NCBI RefSeq assembly: GCF_019703515.2
Contig: NC_059358.1
Coordinates: 49,804,594 to 49,868,593 of the forward strand
From: Myxocyprinus asiaticus
Taxonomy: Eukaryota > Chordata > Actinopteri > Cypriniformes > Catostomidae
Direction: 5' to 3'
Length of the DNA stretch: 64,000 nt
A model generated the notes under the pieces. That model made no database searches. It was given only the letters and a program-made list of their open reading frames with translations, and was not told the origin of the DNA. Shown here piece by piece: positions 44,308-55,809 of the stretch. The position numbers and the translations under genes are program-made. The stretch's first letter is position 1. Each line of letters opens with the position of its first letter.

Positions 44308-46190
44308 AGATCAGTGAGAGAAGTAAAATTCACAAGCAGCATTCAGCATTGATATGAATGCCTTCATCCAATAGTGTGTTATAAAACATATGTGTTCCAG
44401 TACTGGATAAAATCTTATATAGTGGGCACATGTATAGAGAAATCAAATCGCCAACTTTGGGTTTATGCAGTTCCTGAATGAATGTTACACTTTCAACAAG
44501 CTGTCATTGTTTGCTGTGGTAAATACATTTGATAGAAATGTGCCCAAGTCACTTTTTAGTGAAAAATAACAGCTCTTAGTACAATTTCTCAGCAGGGAAC
44601 CCATTCTAAAACAAATTTCAGACACAAATCCCAATTGTTTCCGTCACACTTTGTTTTAATTGTAATCCCTGCTGTGATGAAGAGGCCACAGTTATTTTCA
44701 TAAATGTATTACAGAAAGGAAATAATCAGATGTTTGATATGCTTTTGGGCTAGGGACTTTACTGACATAACAACTAGCCCTGCACTTTAGTGCGGCTCTC
44801 TGTTTGAGCTTTATGGACGTTTCCTACCAATATGTTATTAGTACATATACTGTAAGTGACAGCTTTTCTGGAATCAAGAGTGCAGATTTATGCTGCCCAA
44901 CAAGTAACAAAGAAGCAAATGAAACCATGAGTTAGAAAGAAAATAAGGAAAAATACACATTAAATATAAATCAATCAATGTGGAATAGAAAGATAATACA
45001 ACAAAAAAATTCTCAAAAACAGAATCTCAAATCGTAGTGCACTGCTAACCACAACAGTGAAACTGTCATATGACTGCCACTGCGAAAATACAAACCCATA
45101 CAGGTCTGTTGTGTTAATTCATTATTTGTTTCAAAATTTTAAAACAAAATATAAGTTATGAATGTTGTTGTTTTTTTTATTTTTATTTTATTTATTTTTT
45201 TTTATTTTTTTTAAGAAAAAAGCAAAAAATGAGAAAATGGCTCAAATGGCTCATAATATAGTATATCACATTTCTGGCATCTCTCGGGAACACATTGCAA
45301 CAATTTACATTTTATTTGTTTGTTTTTCAATTTAAAAAGAAACAAGAAAACAATTTATCATTGCATGCATATAAACCGGTTTTATAACTTTAATATTTGA
45401 TTTGCACACCTGGGCACTTCAATTTCCAATAATTGGTCAGCTCACACAGTCATCTGTTCATCCTCAACCCCTTCCGTTAGAATAACAGTACACCAGAGTT
45501 TAAGTTTGCAGAATGTTTTTGCAGATGGATTCTAATCATTTTAATAAAGTACATTCATATTTCTTAAATTAAAACATCTGACTGCTGCATGTTTATTGCA
45601 ATGTTATCTCTCATCAAGCAACTGATTACGACAACCATTGAACACACCATCAACTCGCTTTTTTACCACATGATGGGGTGGCAGGGCTTTTATATTTTTA
45701 AAAGGAAAATTAGCATGATTATGAATTGGGATGCTGTGCATAGACCTAACTGTAACTAAATAGACTTTGTTATCTGGCCATTATTGTTATCAATATTATT
45801 AATATCAGATAATTCAATCAAGCCAATAATTGCAGGAGAAACATAAGGCGCTGAATGATGACAGATTGGATGTAACAAGTTTCTTGTTTTTGTTGCAGCA
45901 ATTATGAAATGTTCATTGGATGTGAATAAGCCTTGCAGGGCATTGTCATGCTTTTGAGGAGTATTGTGTAAAAAGCAGTGTTTGCAAACTAGTGGTCTGT
46001 TCGGGTAGGGTCGCAGAGAGCAGGGAAAGAACAATGCCAGGGTTCTTCCTCCATTTTAAATTTTTCAAGGCAAATTTAATGATTATCTCCAGTTTGGCAC
46101 TAAATATGCTTCTCATCTGCTACACGATATTTCTGTGGTGTGATTGAGGCCTGGTTTTTGCGCAAGCCATCACGGAACCACTTGCACGAA
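44308..46190. other. AT-rich intergenic DNA
   Basis: No gene was seen. T/A-rich tracts lie at 45,170-45,235 and 45,310-45,360. Confidence 0.45.
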
Positions 46191-46194
46191 GGAT

Positions 46195-46870
46195 CTGCTC
46201 TGCTTTAATCTCCTGTATCCCTGGAATGCATGCGCATCAACAAGGTTTCCATTAATATTGCACTGCAGACCGCAGCACCCTTACACGGCAGAATGTGTGC
46301 AGATTCTCTGCCTCGTTGGAAGTGAAAGGAGAAGGGGAGAAAGCTTGAAGGGTGATAACCTGAGCCCTTAAGGAAGTGGTCAAAATCTTGGGCATGTAGC
46401 CTGGATTTTAGAATGGCTTTTGACAAGCCCAGTCCAAACTGTAAACAAGAGTCATCGACCGACAATGCTTGAAGGTCCCAGACATGTTTTACTAAAGCCA
46501 AACCAAGAAGCAGTGCAGTCTTCAATGAGAGTAAGCATACGTTTACTGTATCTAGTAGCCTTTAACACAAGTGTTAAATCCCAAACCAGGAGAGTGACAG
46601 AAGGTCGAAGCCACCTTGCACTACGTAACAATTTTATGATTAAGGGATGTCTGCCTTGTGACAAACCACCCAGGAGGTGGTATCCAGTTGCTATAGCAGT
46701 GACATACACTTTAAGCATAGACGGGGTGAGACCCACATCTAAATGCTCCTGCAGAAAGTGGAGGATGGACTGCATGGCGCAGCGTGCAGGGTCCTTAACT
46801 CGAGAGGAACACCAATCAGTGAAAACTCACCATTTTAAGACCATTCTACAATCACCTTGCAGAAGGGCTG
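46195..46870 (-). pseudogene. DIRS-type tyrosine recombinase, fragment
   Basis: Two overlapping minus frames. 46,452-46,775 (extending upstream to about 46,870) reads ILHFLQEHLDVGLTPSMLKV, then GRHPLIIKLLRSARWLRP and WDLTLVL: the N-terminal core-binding part of DIRS-group recombinases. 46,205-46,525 reads KTALLLGLALVKHVWDLQAL and SVDDSCLQFG, the start of the catalytic domain. After a frameshift, a LCPVRALR-like block remains near 46,290. DIRS elements integrate by strand exchange using this enzyme. The rest of the element (RT, split repeats) was not found. Confidence 0.65.
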
Positions 46871-46989
46871 CTGGCCTGTATTCTGTTGGTTCTTCCAGCT
46901 CTTTCTGCTTCCCCCTCAGTCGTATTCAAGGTTATATTTATGAAATATCGGGACCGCAGTCATTTCAATAGTACACTTTTGGCTGGCCA

Positions 46990-48880
46990 TTGCGGTCCTC
47001 CATCTCTCCACGGGCACCAGTGTACTGCATATAGTTACAGCACTGGGTGTAGCCTTTAGCATGGCATAGTTGCCATTTCGAACTCAGTCCAAAAAACATT
47101 TGTCAAAACGTGACACTTGCTGAACTGTTCAAAACTAATTTCAACTTGTGAACATTTCATTTTCAACCCCTTTGTATAATACCCATTTCATTCCCTACAG
47201 TTGTTTTTCTCTCTGATGTGCTCAGTTAAAGATTCCTTGATTCAGCAAATAAGTGTTGATAACTAAAATTTCTAAATTATTGGCTGTAGATGTTTAGTGA
47301 GCATGATTATTTTTCACAAGTTTTACTATAGTAAATTTGGATTAACAAAGCCACAACCATAAACGATATCCAACTGATTGTGGAGGTTGAGAATTACGAA
47401 GTGCTGTACAACCCTCAGCATTTATTATACAAGGATTTATTAGCAAAGGAAAAGGTGTGGGATACAGTATAGCTACAGCAGTTTTGTGCAGTAATTTAAT
47501 GTTTCAATTTACTGATATGTGTGTCATGCCTTCATGTTGTAAAAAATACCTACCTATTGTGGGTTTGTCAGATGTTTTAACAAAGAAATTCCATTATTTA
47601 TTTACTTAATTTTTTTTTACTTATTTAATTATTTATGGGCTGTTAGGCTGGATGCAAACTCTCAACGCATGGACACACAACAGTTTCTGTTCTCTGACTG
47701 AATGCAGACGATTGAATTACCCAATACTGTGTGGGTTGGGGGTCTAAGTAAACTATTTACCATTGTGATGTAATTATGGTCCTACTCATGTAAATATGAT
47801 TTAACAAAGACCAAATTTTTTATATCAATTACTCCCTCTTATAAAATTAGTTTTTAAAGTTATGGCCTTATTTAATAAAAAAATAAAAAAATAAAAATAA
47901 AATAAAAATTGGCGTAGGAGCCCAGATATAATTTTACTTTCTGCAGCACAGAAAAAGCTGCAATAAAAGCCCAACGTGACCACGCTGCTCATGCCCCTGC
48001 TCCGCTCACTCCCCGCTCATGGAGTATATGTGAATCACGCTTAAAGTAATACTCAGTAAAGTCAAATGAATGGCTGTGTTCAAACTTCTTTGCTTCCCTC
48101 ACTGATGTCACTCTGTATGTCTGAAGACAAAAGATTAAAACTCTCAGGTCTTCACCTAATAATGTGTTACAGTCCATATCCAATGAGCTATTTGCAAAAA
48201 GTAATAGGGTTTAGAGGTAGAGAGATTAGTAGGGTTCATCTCTTTCTTTTTTGTTTAAATTTTTTGTCTAAAACAAACTTTGGTGGCAGACGGTCTCCTG
48301 ATGTCAGACAAACAGACAGAAGAGAGAATCGAGGAGAAACACCTGACTCATGTTCAAAGCAACGGACTGATCTGTCTTCACTTTTCTTAATTAGAAATGC
48401 TAGATATTTTTAATGAGCACAGTGTGGGAACAGCTTATAGGTGCTAATTAAAAGGAGTGTGTTTTCAAACAACCATGCACATTTAAGGATGTATTACTTG
48501 TTTTACACATTTGTTGAATTACTTGTTGAAGTGAATTTGTTTGAAATATTGAGAAATTTGGTCAAACCTTCAGTAGGAGAGAATGCATAAATATGAGGTA
48601 TACCATAAAGTATTGCAAGATTTAAACGCAAACTAAGGAAGTTAAGAATCAGTTGTATGTAAAACATATAAGGGTCACTGACAAAAGGGTTGTCCAAGAT
48701 GATAAAAATGAAAAATCTTTTAAAAATCTAGTTTAAACCACATGTTCAGTTAATTAAAATGTAATCTTTGTGTCCATGGTTTCATACATTTTTGAAAAAC
48801 ATTCACAGCATTTTCAAAATAATAATAATAACAGCAAAAATCATTAATTAAAAAAAAAAAAAAAATGTTTTAAGGTAAAG
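46990..48880. other. AT-rich intergenic DNA
   Basis: No gene was recognised. An A-rich simple tract occurs at 47,875-47,910. Confidence 0.4.
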
Positions 48881-48900
48881 TGTGTGTGTGTGTGTGTATA

Positions 48901-48938
<38 letters not shown>
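48881..48938. repeat. (TG)n/(TA)n microsatellite
   Basis: A TG run passes into a TA run, mirroring the (TA)n/(TG)n block at 50,004-50,060 on the other side of the inverted-repeat element. Confidence 0.8.
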
Positions 48939-48941
<3 letters not shown>

Positions 48942-48946
48942 ACACT

Positions 48947-50002
48947 GGGGCCAAACAGTAAATAATTATATAAAATTTGAATATATGAATGTAAATCCTG
49001 AATATACTTATAATTCCAAAAATCTGAATGTATACTTGTAAATCCTGAATATATACTGTACTTGTAAGTCTGAAAATATATATTTTTTTTAAATCACCTT
49101 TTGGTCAGGCATATTAATAGACAATACTTTTTCCATGACATTCTGAAGTGATTTGTAGAAGTGATAGAAAATGATTCTACTAAATCAGTTAACATGCTTA
49201 TTATAATAATTAGTTTTACACCATGATTGTCATATTCAGCCAGCTTTCCACATACAGTATAACAAGTTTCTTTATTTTTTTATTTTATTTATTCTGCATC
49301 ATCAATTTCTTGCTGGTTAGGGTTTGGAATCACAAGGTGTCCTTTGTTACAGGCAGTTCGAAATGGAAGACTTATTTTTTTACTTATTTTGTAGATTTTC
49401 ACCATTTCCTTTTCACAAGGACAGCTAAATCTGTGCATATCAGAATGTTAGGAATAGCGACTGCACCTCCTCCTCAATAGTTAGTCTAAGGACCCTTTGT
49501 CAATTTTGTAAAGCAGAAAAAGACCCCGATTAGACTGGATAACTGATTTGGATCATCATTGTACAATACTGAATTATTTAGATATAGGATCTACTTTTAA
49601 TTACACATTTTGTTCATGAACATCTGTCTATGATCATGCCTGATCATAAAGTTATAACTATATATTCAGATTTACATATGCAGGATTTACAAATATATAT
49701 TTGCATATATATTTATATATTCAGATTTACAACTATATATATTAAGATGTATATTTATATATTCAGACTTACAAGTATATATTCATTTCTGAATATATTC
49801 AGAAATGCAACTATACTGTATATTCAGATGTATATTTATTTTATTTACAACTATATATTAAGAACTTAAAACTATATATTCAGATTTACAGTATATTTAT
49901 ATATTCAGATTTACACATATATTCTGATTAGTTTTTAATTATTCAGACTTACAAGTACGTATATATTCAGATTTTATATGATTATTTACTGTTTGGCCCC
50001 CC
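48947..50002. mobile_element. Non-autonomous DNA element with about 40-bp inverted ends
   Basis: The left end, GGGGCCAAACAGTAAATAAT (continuing ATATAAAATTTGAATATAT), is matched in inverted form at the right end by ATTTACTGTTTGGCCCC. The interior flanks are arrays of words like TATATTCAGATTTACAAGTA, forward on the right and inverted on the left, so much of the element can fold back. No transposase was seen. It lies inside a TG/TA microsatellite; the target duplication cannot be resolved. Confidence 0.65.
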
Positions 50003-50023
50003 ATATATATATATATATATATA

Positions 50024-50064
<41 letters not shown>

Positions 50065-50065
50065 T

Positions 50066-50195
50066 TAAGCAATATCACACGAGCAAGAGTGCGATATGGC
50101 CCTACATCAGCACTGCTGTGATCTGAGTGCCGTAGGTAATCACAGCAGTGCTGATTTAAGGCCATATAGTACGATTGCGAGTGTGATATTGCTTA
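50066..50195. mobile_element. Palindromic MITE or element end
   Basis: TAAGCAATATCACACGAGCA..GCGATATGGCC at the left is matched by GGCCATAT..GAGTGTGATATTGCTTA at the right. A central CAGCACTGCTGTGAT / ATCACAGCAGTGCTG pair completes a nearly full-length hairpin. It may be an independent MITE or the folded end of a longer element extending to about 51,110. Confidence 0.55.
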
Positions 50196-50459
50196 TACAC
50201 AACAGTTCAATGAGCAAGTACATTTTAAAAAATTAGGAAAAACTGAGTACGGTCATAAAAAAGCATTTGTGCATGGAACTATTTTATTACGCGGCGGATC
50301 AGAATCTGCCGTTGCTGGTTCAAACCAAATGATGCGTCCAAGCCTCCGTTAGTAATTCAAAAATGTCGCTTCAGAAATAGTATCATGGCTTGTGCTGTTT
50401 CTGACAAGTTATTGGATAAACAAGGATGGATGGATGGATGGATTTGTGTGTGTGTGTGT

Positions 50460-50491
<32 letters not shown>

Positions 50492-51161
50492 CGGAGCGTG
50501 TGCGATCACCTGTTGCCACTCACAAGCAGAGATGCTGTCAGCTTTCTGAAGATCAGCTTTCTCAGTGGAAAAGTAATGGTCCAAGTGGGGGTAATTCTAC
50601 CTATTTAGCGGTAGCGGTGCACAAGAGTCAATCACTATAGAAACCTCAATGTCCTCCATTTTAAACAGTGTGTCCACTCCAATGTAGAAAGTCTGATAAG
50701 AGGTAAGTGCCTTCAGTTTGTGTAATCAGTCTGTTGTGTCTCTCAGCTGTGATGAGCCGTAATGCTGAAGTTGTTCATTTAAAGCCATTTAAAGCTATTT
50801 CCTAGCTTTAGTAGTAGTAATACAAGGGATCATATAGTGCTGTATGTAAACACTGGCAGAAGCGGATTCACTTCACGTCACCTAACTGGCTCATATTACA
50901 CATAAAAATTATCTTTTGCCATCACCTGCTGGCTAACATATGTAATGTAAAAAAAATACATGCAAAAAAATAAAAAAATAAGAAGACAAACTGTAGCTCT
51001 TATCACATCTGCACTGCTCTTACACTTTAGTTTAGAATGGCACGAACACAAGCGGAGTGATACACACACAGTGAAGCGTCCGAGTGCTGATGGTGTCAGA
51101 CCATCAGTGCTCATGGAATGTCTCTCGTATGTGTGTGTGTATATATGTATGTATGTATGTG

Positions 51162-51207
<46 letters not shown>

Positions 51208-51227
51208 GTAGACTTATATATTTAGTA
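50196..51227. other. Non-coding DNA with several microsatellites
   Basis: It holds a (GGAT)n/(TG)n/(GA)n cluster at 50,423-50,492 and a TG/TA/CA cluster at 51,130-51,208. A short palindrome (AGTGCTGATGGT..ACCATCAGTGCT) lies at 51,083-51,112. No gene was seen. Confidence 0.45.
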
Positions 51228-51309
51228 TAGGGGAGAACAGGGTAAGTTGTCACACTCTTCATTCCTCCACCACAAGAGGTGCTATCTCAAAAATCATATA
51301 GCTACTTAG

Positions 51310-51726
51310 TGTGACAACATGTTCTATGGTTAATTTCCTGTTCACATGTGGTCTAAGTCACTCTATTCTGAGGTGAGCACAATTTTCTTATTTTTCACCT
51401 TCAAAAGTAAAAAAATGACACTACATTTTATGTAATAAAACTTTGTGACAACTTGCTCCAAACTGACATGTGTGTTAATGTTAGCTAAATCTCAGTTAGC
51501 TCAACATAGGACTGCAGCTAAAGTATCAAAAGACACTAATATTTCCTCTACTCAGTACAAAAATATAATTTTGAACATTCATACCTAACAAAGTTTTATT
51601 ACATAAAATGTTGTCATTTTTTTATTTTTGAAGGTGAAAAATAAGAAAATTTGCTCACCTCAGAATAGAGTGACTTTGACCACATGTGAACAGGAAATTA
51701 ACCATAGAACATGTACATATTGTCAC
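51310..51726. repeat. Long inverted repeat inside the pogo-like element
   Basis: Two arms of about 137 bases, 51,310-51,446 and 51,589-51,726, are inverted copies of each other with few differences. For example, ACATGTTCTATGGTTAATTT at the left matches AAATTAACCATAGAACATGT at the right. The spacer is about 142 bases. A transcript could form a long hairpin. It lies between the left terminus and the transposase start. Confidence 0.8.
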
Positions 51727-51816
51727 ATAGAACATACTCAAAAACACTGTGATATTGTGATATTTTGAATGAAGGAAAGAAGAATCAGTAGAGAGAGAAA
51801 GCAGGAAGAAAGAAAG

Positions 51817-52030
51817 ATGGTTAGAAACTATAAAAGAAAGATAGAGAATGGCAGCACACCACCTGATATAATGTTAAAGGCAGTGAGGCAGGTGAAGTTG
51901 CAAAAGAAATCAATTAGGAGTACATCGGGGATTTTGGCATAAATTACCACACCCTTACTCAGTACTGTCAAAAGGTTCCCACAGAAGAAGTGGAAAGGCA
52001 GTTTGCACCATCCTATGTTACGGATCACCC
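51817..52030 (+). pseudogene. Pogo-like transposase N-terminus (psq-type HTH)
   Basis: From the ATG at 51,817 the frame reads MVRNYKRKIENGSTPPDIML, then KAVRQVKLQKKSIRST. This is the pattern of the pipsqueak-type DNA-binding helix-turn-helix at the start of pogo/Tigger/Jerky-type transposases. A one-base frameshift near 51,925 shifts the continuation (GINYHTLTQYCQK, then EEVERQFAPSY) to another frame. After about residue 70 the sequence leaves the family and enters a proline-rich tandem repeat. In active elements this domain binds the terminal repeats. Confidence 0.6.
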
Positions 52031-52039
52031 AATTCAGAA

Positions 52040-52182
52040 TCCAGCCATGCCAGGTCCCAACACCAACCCAGCCATGCCCCAGCACCAGCCCAGCCATGCC
52101 AAGCCCCAGCACCAACCCAGCCATGCAAAGCCCCAGCACCAACCCAGCCATGCCAGGCCCCAGCACCAGCCCAGCCCTTCCT
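52040..52182 (+). repeat. 27-bp proline-rich minisatellite replacing the transposase core
   Basis: About five units of 27 bases (for example CAGCCATGCCAAGCCCCAGC then ACCAACC) lie between the N- and C-terminal transposase pieces. They encode NPAMPSPST-like peptides in one frame and other proline-rich peptides in the others. The length is a multiple of three, so unit gain or loss keeps the frame. Confidence 0.8.
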
Positions 52183-52261
52183 GCCACAAGCTCAGACCCA
52201 GACCTGCCCAATTCTTATACTAGCATCAGCTCACCCTTTTCCAGCCAGCAGTGTCAGTGCT

Positions 52262-52316
52262 TACACAAGTCTACCAACTCCAGAGGACATCTGGCCCTAT
52301 CCAAAAGCTGGTCTCC

Positions 52317-52347
<31 letters not shown>

Positions 52348-52757
52348 CTTACAAAGGAAGAAAATGGTGCAAAACAGCAATTCTAACTGACACACCAGTG
52401 AAGCAGGCACTAGAAATGGAAACGAATATGACACAATTTAGCAAAAGTCTGTTTCAGAAGAAAGGGAAGCAAAGAGGGGAGTCAAAATCTGGATCTGTAA
52501 AGAACAAGAAGGCAGTTAAAAACAGAAAAATCCAAGATGAGTCATCATCAGATGAAGAGGAGTGCTTCTGCCTCATTTGTGTGGAGCCATTATCAAACAG
52601 CCGCCCAAAGGAGACTTGGGTGCAGTGTGTGAGGTGCAACAAATGGGCCCATGATGCTTGCACCTCAGGCCAGGCAATCTATGTGTACCAGAAATGTAAG
52701 CGCAGCGTAGTTCTAGCAGCAAGACTAGCAGCTGTACATCACTGCACTATTAGCTAG
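52262..52757 (+). pseudogene. Pogo-like transposase C-terminus with PHD-like zinc finger
   Basis: The post-catalytic motif PEDIWPYPKAG occurs at about 52,277-52,310 in one frame, followed by a poly-A/poly-Lys slip site that shifts frame. In the 52,251-52,757 frame the family word KTAILTDTPVKQALE follows (residues 41-55). Then come a basic stretch, an acidic SSSDEEE and a zinc finger: C105, C107/C110, C126, C129, H134, C137 and C149, in the context WVQCVRCNKWAHDAC. PHD-like C-terminal fingers are known in some pogo-type transposases. The DDE catalytic domain is entirely absent. Confidence 0.6.
52314..52345 (+). repeat. A29-class homopolymer (frame-slip site)
   Basis: An uninterrupted run of about 29 A lies between the PYPKAG motif and the TDTP motif. 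Length changes here decide which downstream frame is read. Confidence 0.8.
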
Positions 52758-53474
52758 GTAACTCCTAGTCAATCACATGTAAACCATTGCTTTATAAGTC
52801 TGCTCACAATCTATCACATTGCTGTTTCAGTGTGCTAACACGGCAACCTCCACCACCCCACCGCCACCAGTTGAGTCCCGTCCTGCACGGGGGTAGGCTC
52901 CTCGCCCCTGCCTCCTATCTCTGGCAGGATCTGATGGTTCTGAGTACAACTTCTTCGGACCGCCAGATGGGGCTTACACCAAAGAGAGACATTACATTCC
53001 TGTTTTTATATTCATCAAATAAATGTAATCTAAAACTTTACTCAAATCTGCAAGTCTTCCTGATAGAACTGTAACTCCGAAGATGAGTATGGTTAGTCAG
53101 ATAAGGATGTTGATTTTTATTATTTAGATGATTGATTGTTGTTTTGAGTTCTTTAATGATGCTGAATTTGGTTTTGAATTTGAAATAAAAAATCAATATT
53201 CACAATTAAGTAGTTGTATTTTTATTTGTTGATAATCGAATGTGACAACTTACCCAACATAGTGTGACAACTTACCCGCTGATGGGTCAAGTTGTCAAGT
53301 GTGCACACTGTATTTATCTGTCTACAACTCTGTACTGCAATAAGACATGAAGATGTAATGAATACAAAATATGTACCCAAGACCTTGGTATGACATTTTT
53401 ACCATTGTGATGTATTGTGCCCAGTCAATGTAAGAAAGAATGAAAAGTGTGACAACATACCCTGCTCTCCCCTA

Positions 53475-53539
53475 CAATATATTTGCTTGGTGGTTACACC
53501 ACCTGACTTTGATTTGGTGGACAAGAGTTTTTTTTAGTA

Positions 53540-53599
<60 letters not shown>

Positions 53600-53617
53600 A
53601 TATATATATATATACAC

Positions 53618-53649
<32 letters not shown>

Positions 53650-54422
53650 TAAACTATACTGTATAGATACATATATACACCTAACCCTAACCCCAGAGGG
53701 TTTAAATAATGTTTCAGAACGCAGCCTTCTGCAAAATATAAACGGAATAAGCCATTTTCGTAAATGCATATAAATGTGGTTAATGTCTTAACAGAATTAA
53801 AGATTTATATGGAATGAAAGATGTACAAGCCTCAGCTAAATCAAATTATGTCCACACAGCAAACTAAAAAGGAACTATGCATCTAACCACAGGAAAAGAG
53901 CTGTAGTTCCAGCCACACAACTGTGCGATGCTGTTTGCAAATGTTCATTGGAACTATGGTTTCCGGAAACACCAAATCGTTGAACTATGTTCGAAATGAT
54001 GGAACTTGCGACAATAATTGGATAACGATGCTTTTGGGAAACTCACCCCAGGTTAGCTGTTTAGTGTATGTAACTATGGCAATAAACCTTGATGAAAACC
54101 TATCCACCTTAGTTTCAACTTACCTAGCTAGATGCTTCATCCTGCTTTGTGACAAAGGCCACTGTGAAAGCACCATGGAATCAATTACCTCCACTTTGCT
54201 GTCAAGGTAATGTGGTGGGGTGAGCAAAACGGACACACTGGGTGTGGCTTTAGGCCTCAGAAAGGCATTTATTTTAAATAAACATATCCAAAATATTTAA
54301 AAGATTTAATAAAGTGTCTATGGGGATTATGACTTACTCTCCATTACTCTCCTTGTGAATGTGTTTCAGCAGGCGCATTCGGATCCATTTGCAGAAATGT
54401 TTATTAACAAAAGGCAAACTTC
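53475..54422. other. Non-coding DNA with long (TA)n
   Basis: A (TA)n run at 53,540-53,645, interrupted by ACATA words. At 53,900-54,060 there are words reminiscent of the 44.2-kb MITE (ATGCTTTTGGGAAACTC). No gene was seen. Confidence 0.45.
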
Positions 54423-54740
54423 GGGGATCTGTGTAGCTCAGCAAGTATTGACACTGACTACCCCTCTGGAGTCACGAGTTCGAATCCAGGGTGTGCTGAG
54501 TGACTCCAGCCAGGTCTCCTAAGCAACTAAATTGGCCCGGTTGCTAGGGAGGGTAGAGTCACATGGGGTAACCTCCTCGTGGTCACGATTAGTGGTTCTC
54601 ACTCTCAGTGGGGCACGTGGTAAGTTGTGTGTGGATCGTGGAGGGTAGCATGAGCCTCCACATGTGGAGTCTCCGCAGTGTCATGTAGAACGAGCCACAT
54701 GATAAGATGCGCGGATTGGCGGTCTCAGGAGCGGAGGCAA
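54423..54740 (+). mobile_element. tRNA-derived SINE (HAmo-like), 3'-truncated
   Basis: The head is GTGTAGCTCAGCAAGTATTG (A-box region) and GAGTTCGAATCC (B box); the body includes GGCCCGGTTGCTAGGGAGGG and AACCTCCTCGTGGTC. The sequence ends at GCGGAGGCAA, lacking the final ~110 bases including the conserved tail. Confidence 0.8.
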
Positions 54741-55640
54741 ATTTATTAATAAAATTATTATTCTCCATGTTTTTGCAGTTAAAGAAGAGCTCAATGAAAT
54801 TTTCTTTGGTTAGTATATAAAGATTTCAGACTGATTGCAGACCAACGCCACTGCCGCTCAAGCAAATATCAATTATTATGATTTTTTTATCTTCTGCGGC
54901 AGCTGCTGCGAGACGCACATGGACACATCAGGGATTTAGGTACACGAGCAGCACACAGAACTGCCCTGCATTATGCGGTTTCCCGCAAATTAACTAGAAA
55001 ATCATGTCCGTGACAACATGGCCCTAATATTATCAGTGGGCTTTTCCAGTGTTTTTGGATGTAGCATTTGCAGTCAAATCGTGAGACGTAACTTTCCAGC
55101 GAGTGCTAATTACTATTGTGTTGACTCATGTGTATGTACTGTATTGTCCCTAATCAGTCGGCAGATAGAGAAAAAAGATTAAGAAAGAAATATCAGTATT
55201 GACTTATTTCTTTAGATAGGGATAATTTTAAATAAAACTAAATTAAATTGAATTCACAAATTGAAAATTAAGTAGAAATAAAAACTAAATAAAAATTCAA
55301 AACATAATAACCTTGGTTGTAATGACTAACGCAGCTTTCACTTTCTTTAGTCTATGTTTGAGTAGAGGAGAAAAAGCAACTAATAATTGAAATGTCAACA
55401 GAACACAATAAGAATTGTTTTGAAGGACAGTTTTGTCTTCATACACCTAAAGCATATGTTTTCATTCTGAAACCACTTTGAAGTCTGTTCAGCAGGATAC
55501 TAATCATAAAATGTATAAATGAAATGCAACAGAGGTGTTTTTGTTACATTTATATTGACAAACTGTTTTCCTTAGTTGTGAAGTTTAAAATAAGCTTAAA
55601 ATATTGATGTTGAGTTTACGGTTACAATTTTAATTCAGAT
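54741..55640. other. AT-rich intergenic DNA
   Basis: No gene or named repeat was recognised. Confidence 0.4.
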
Positions 55641-55654
55641 TCATGACAGATTAA

Positions 55655-55800
55655 TTTGGACTCTACAAGGACTCGGCCTGTTATGGACTCGGTCTTGAGT
55701 CCGACTCGGCCCCCTTTGGACTTGGACTCAACTCGGACTCGATTGTTTAAAGACTCGGACTTGACTCGGTCTCACTTAAGGTGGACTCAAACCCAACACT
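55655..55800. repeat. GGACTCGG-type simple repeat
   Basis: Irregular iterations of GGACTCGG / GACTCGACTC words, with inverted GAGTCCGACTCGG words. It resembles the interior of a known fish MITE. It borders the Gypsy remnant. Confidence 0.5.
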
Positions 55801-55809
55801 ACATGAAGG

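Larger units (their letters stand above)
51228..53474 (+). mobile_element. Pogo-like transposon with TA target duplication
   Basis: The element spans 51,230-53,472 (2,243 bp). Its inverted ends are GGGGAGAACAGGGTAAGTTG and the inverted equivalent at the right (ACAACATACCCTGCTCTCCC..), with a TA dinucleotide on each side (51,228-51,229 and 53,473-53,474), the target of Tc1/mariner/pogo transposons. Inside are the start and end of a pogo-type transposase. The right subterminal region repeats the GTGACAACTTACCC word (near 53,240-53,280). The internal deletion of the catalytic core makes it non-autonomous. Confidence 0.7.

Noticed and set aside
53690..53705. Telomeric CCCTAA repeat
   Set aside because: Only about two units (CTAACCCTAACCCC) are present, which is not evidence of an interstitial telomere.
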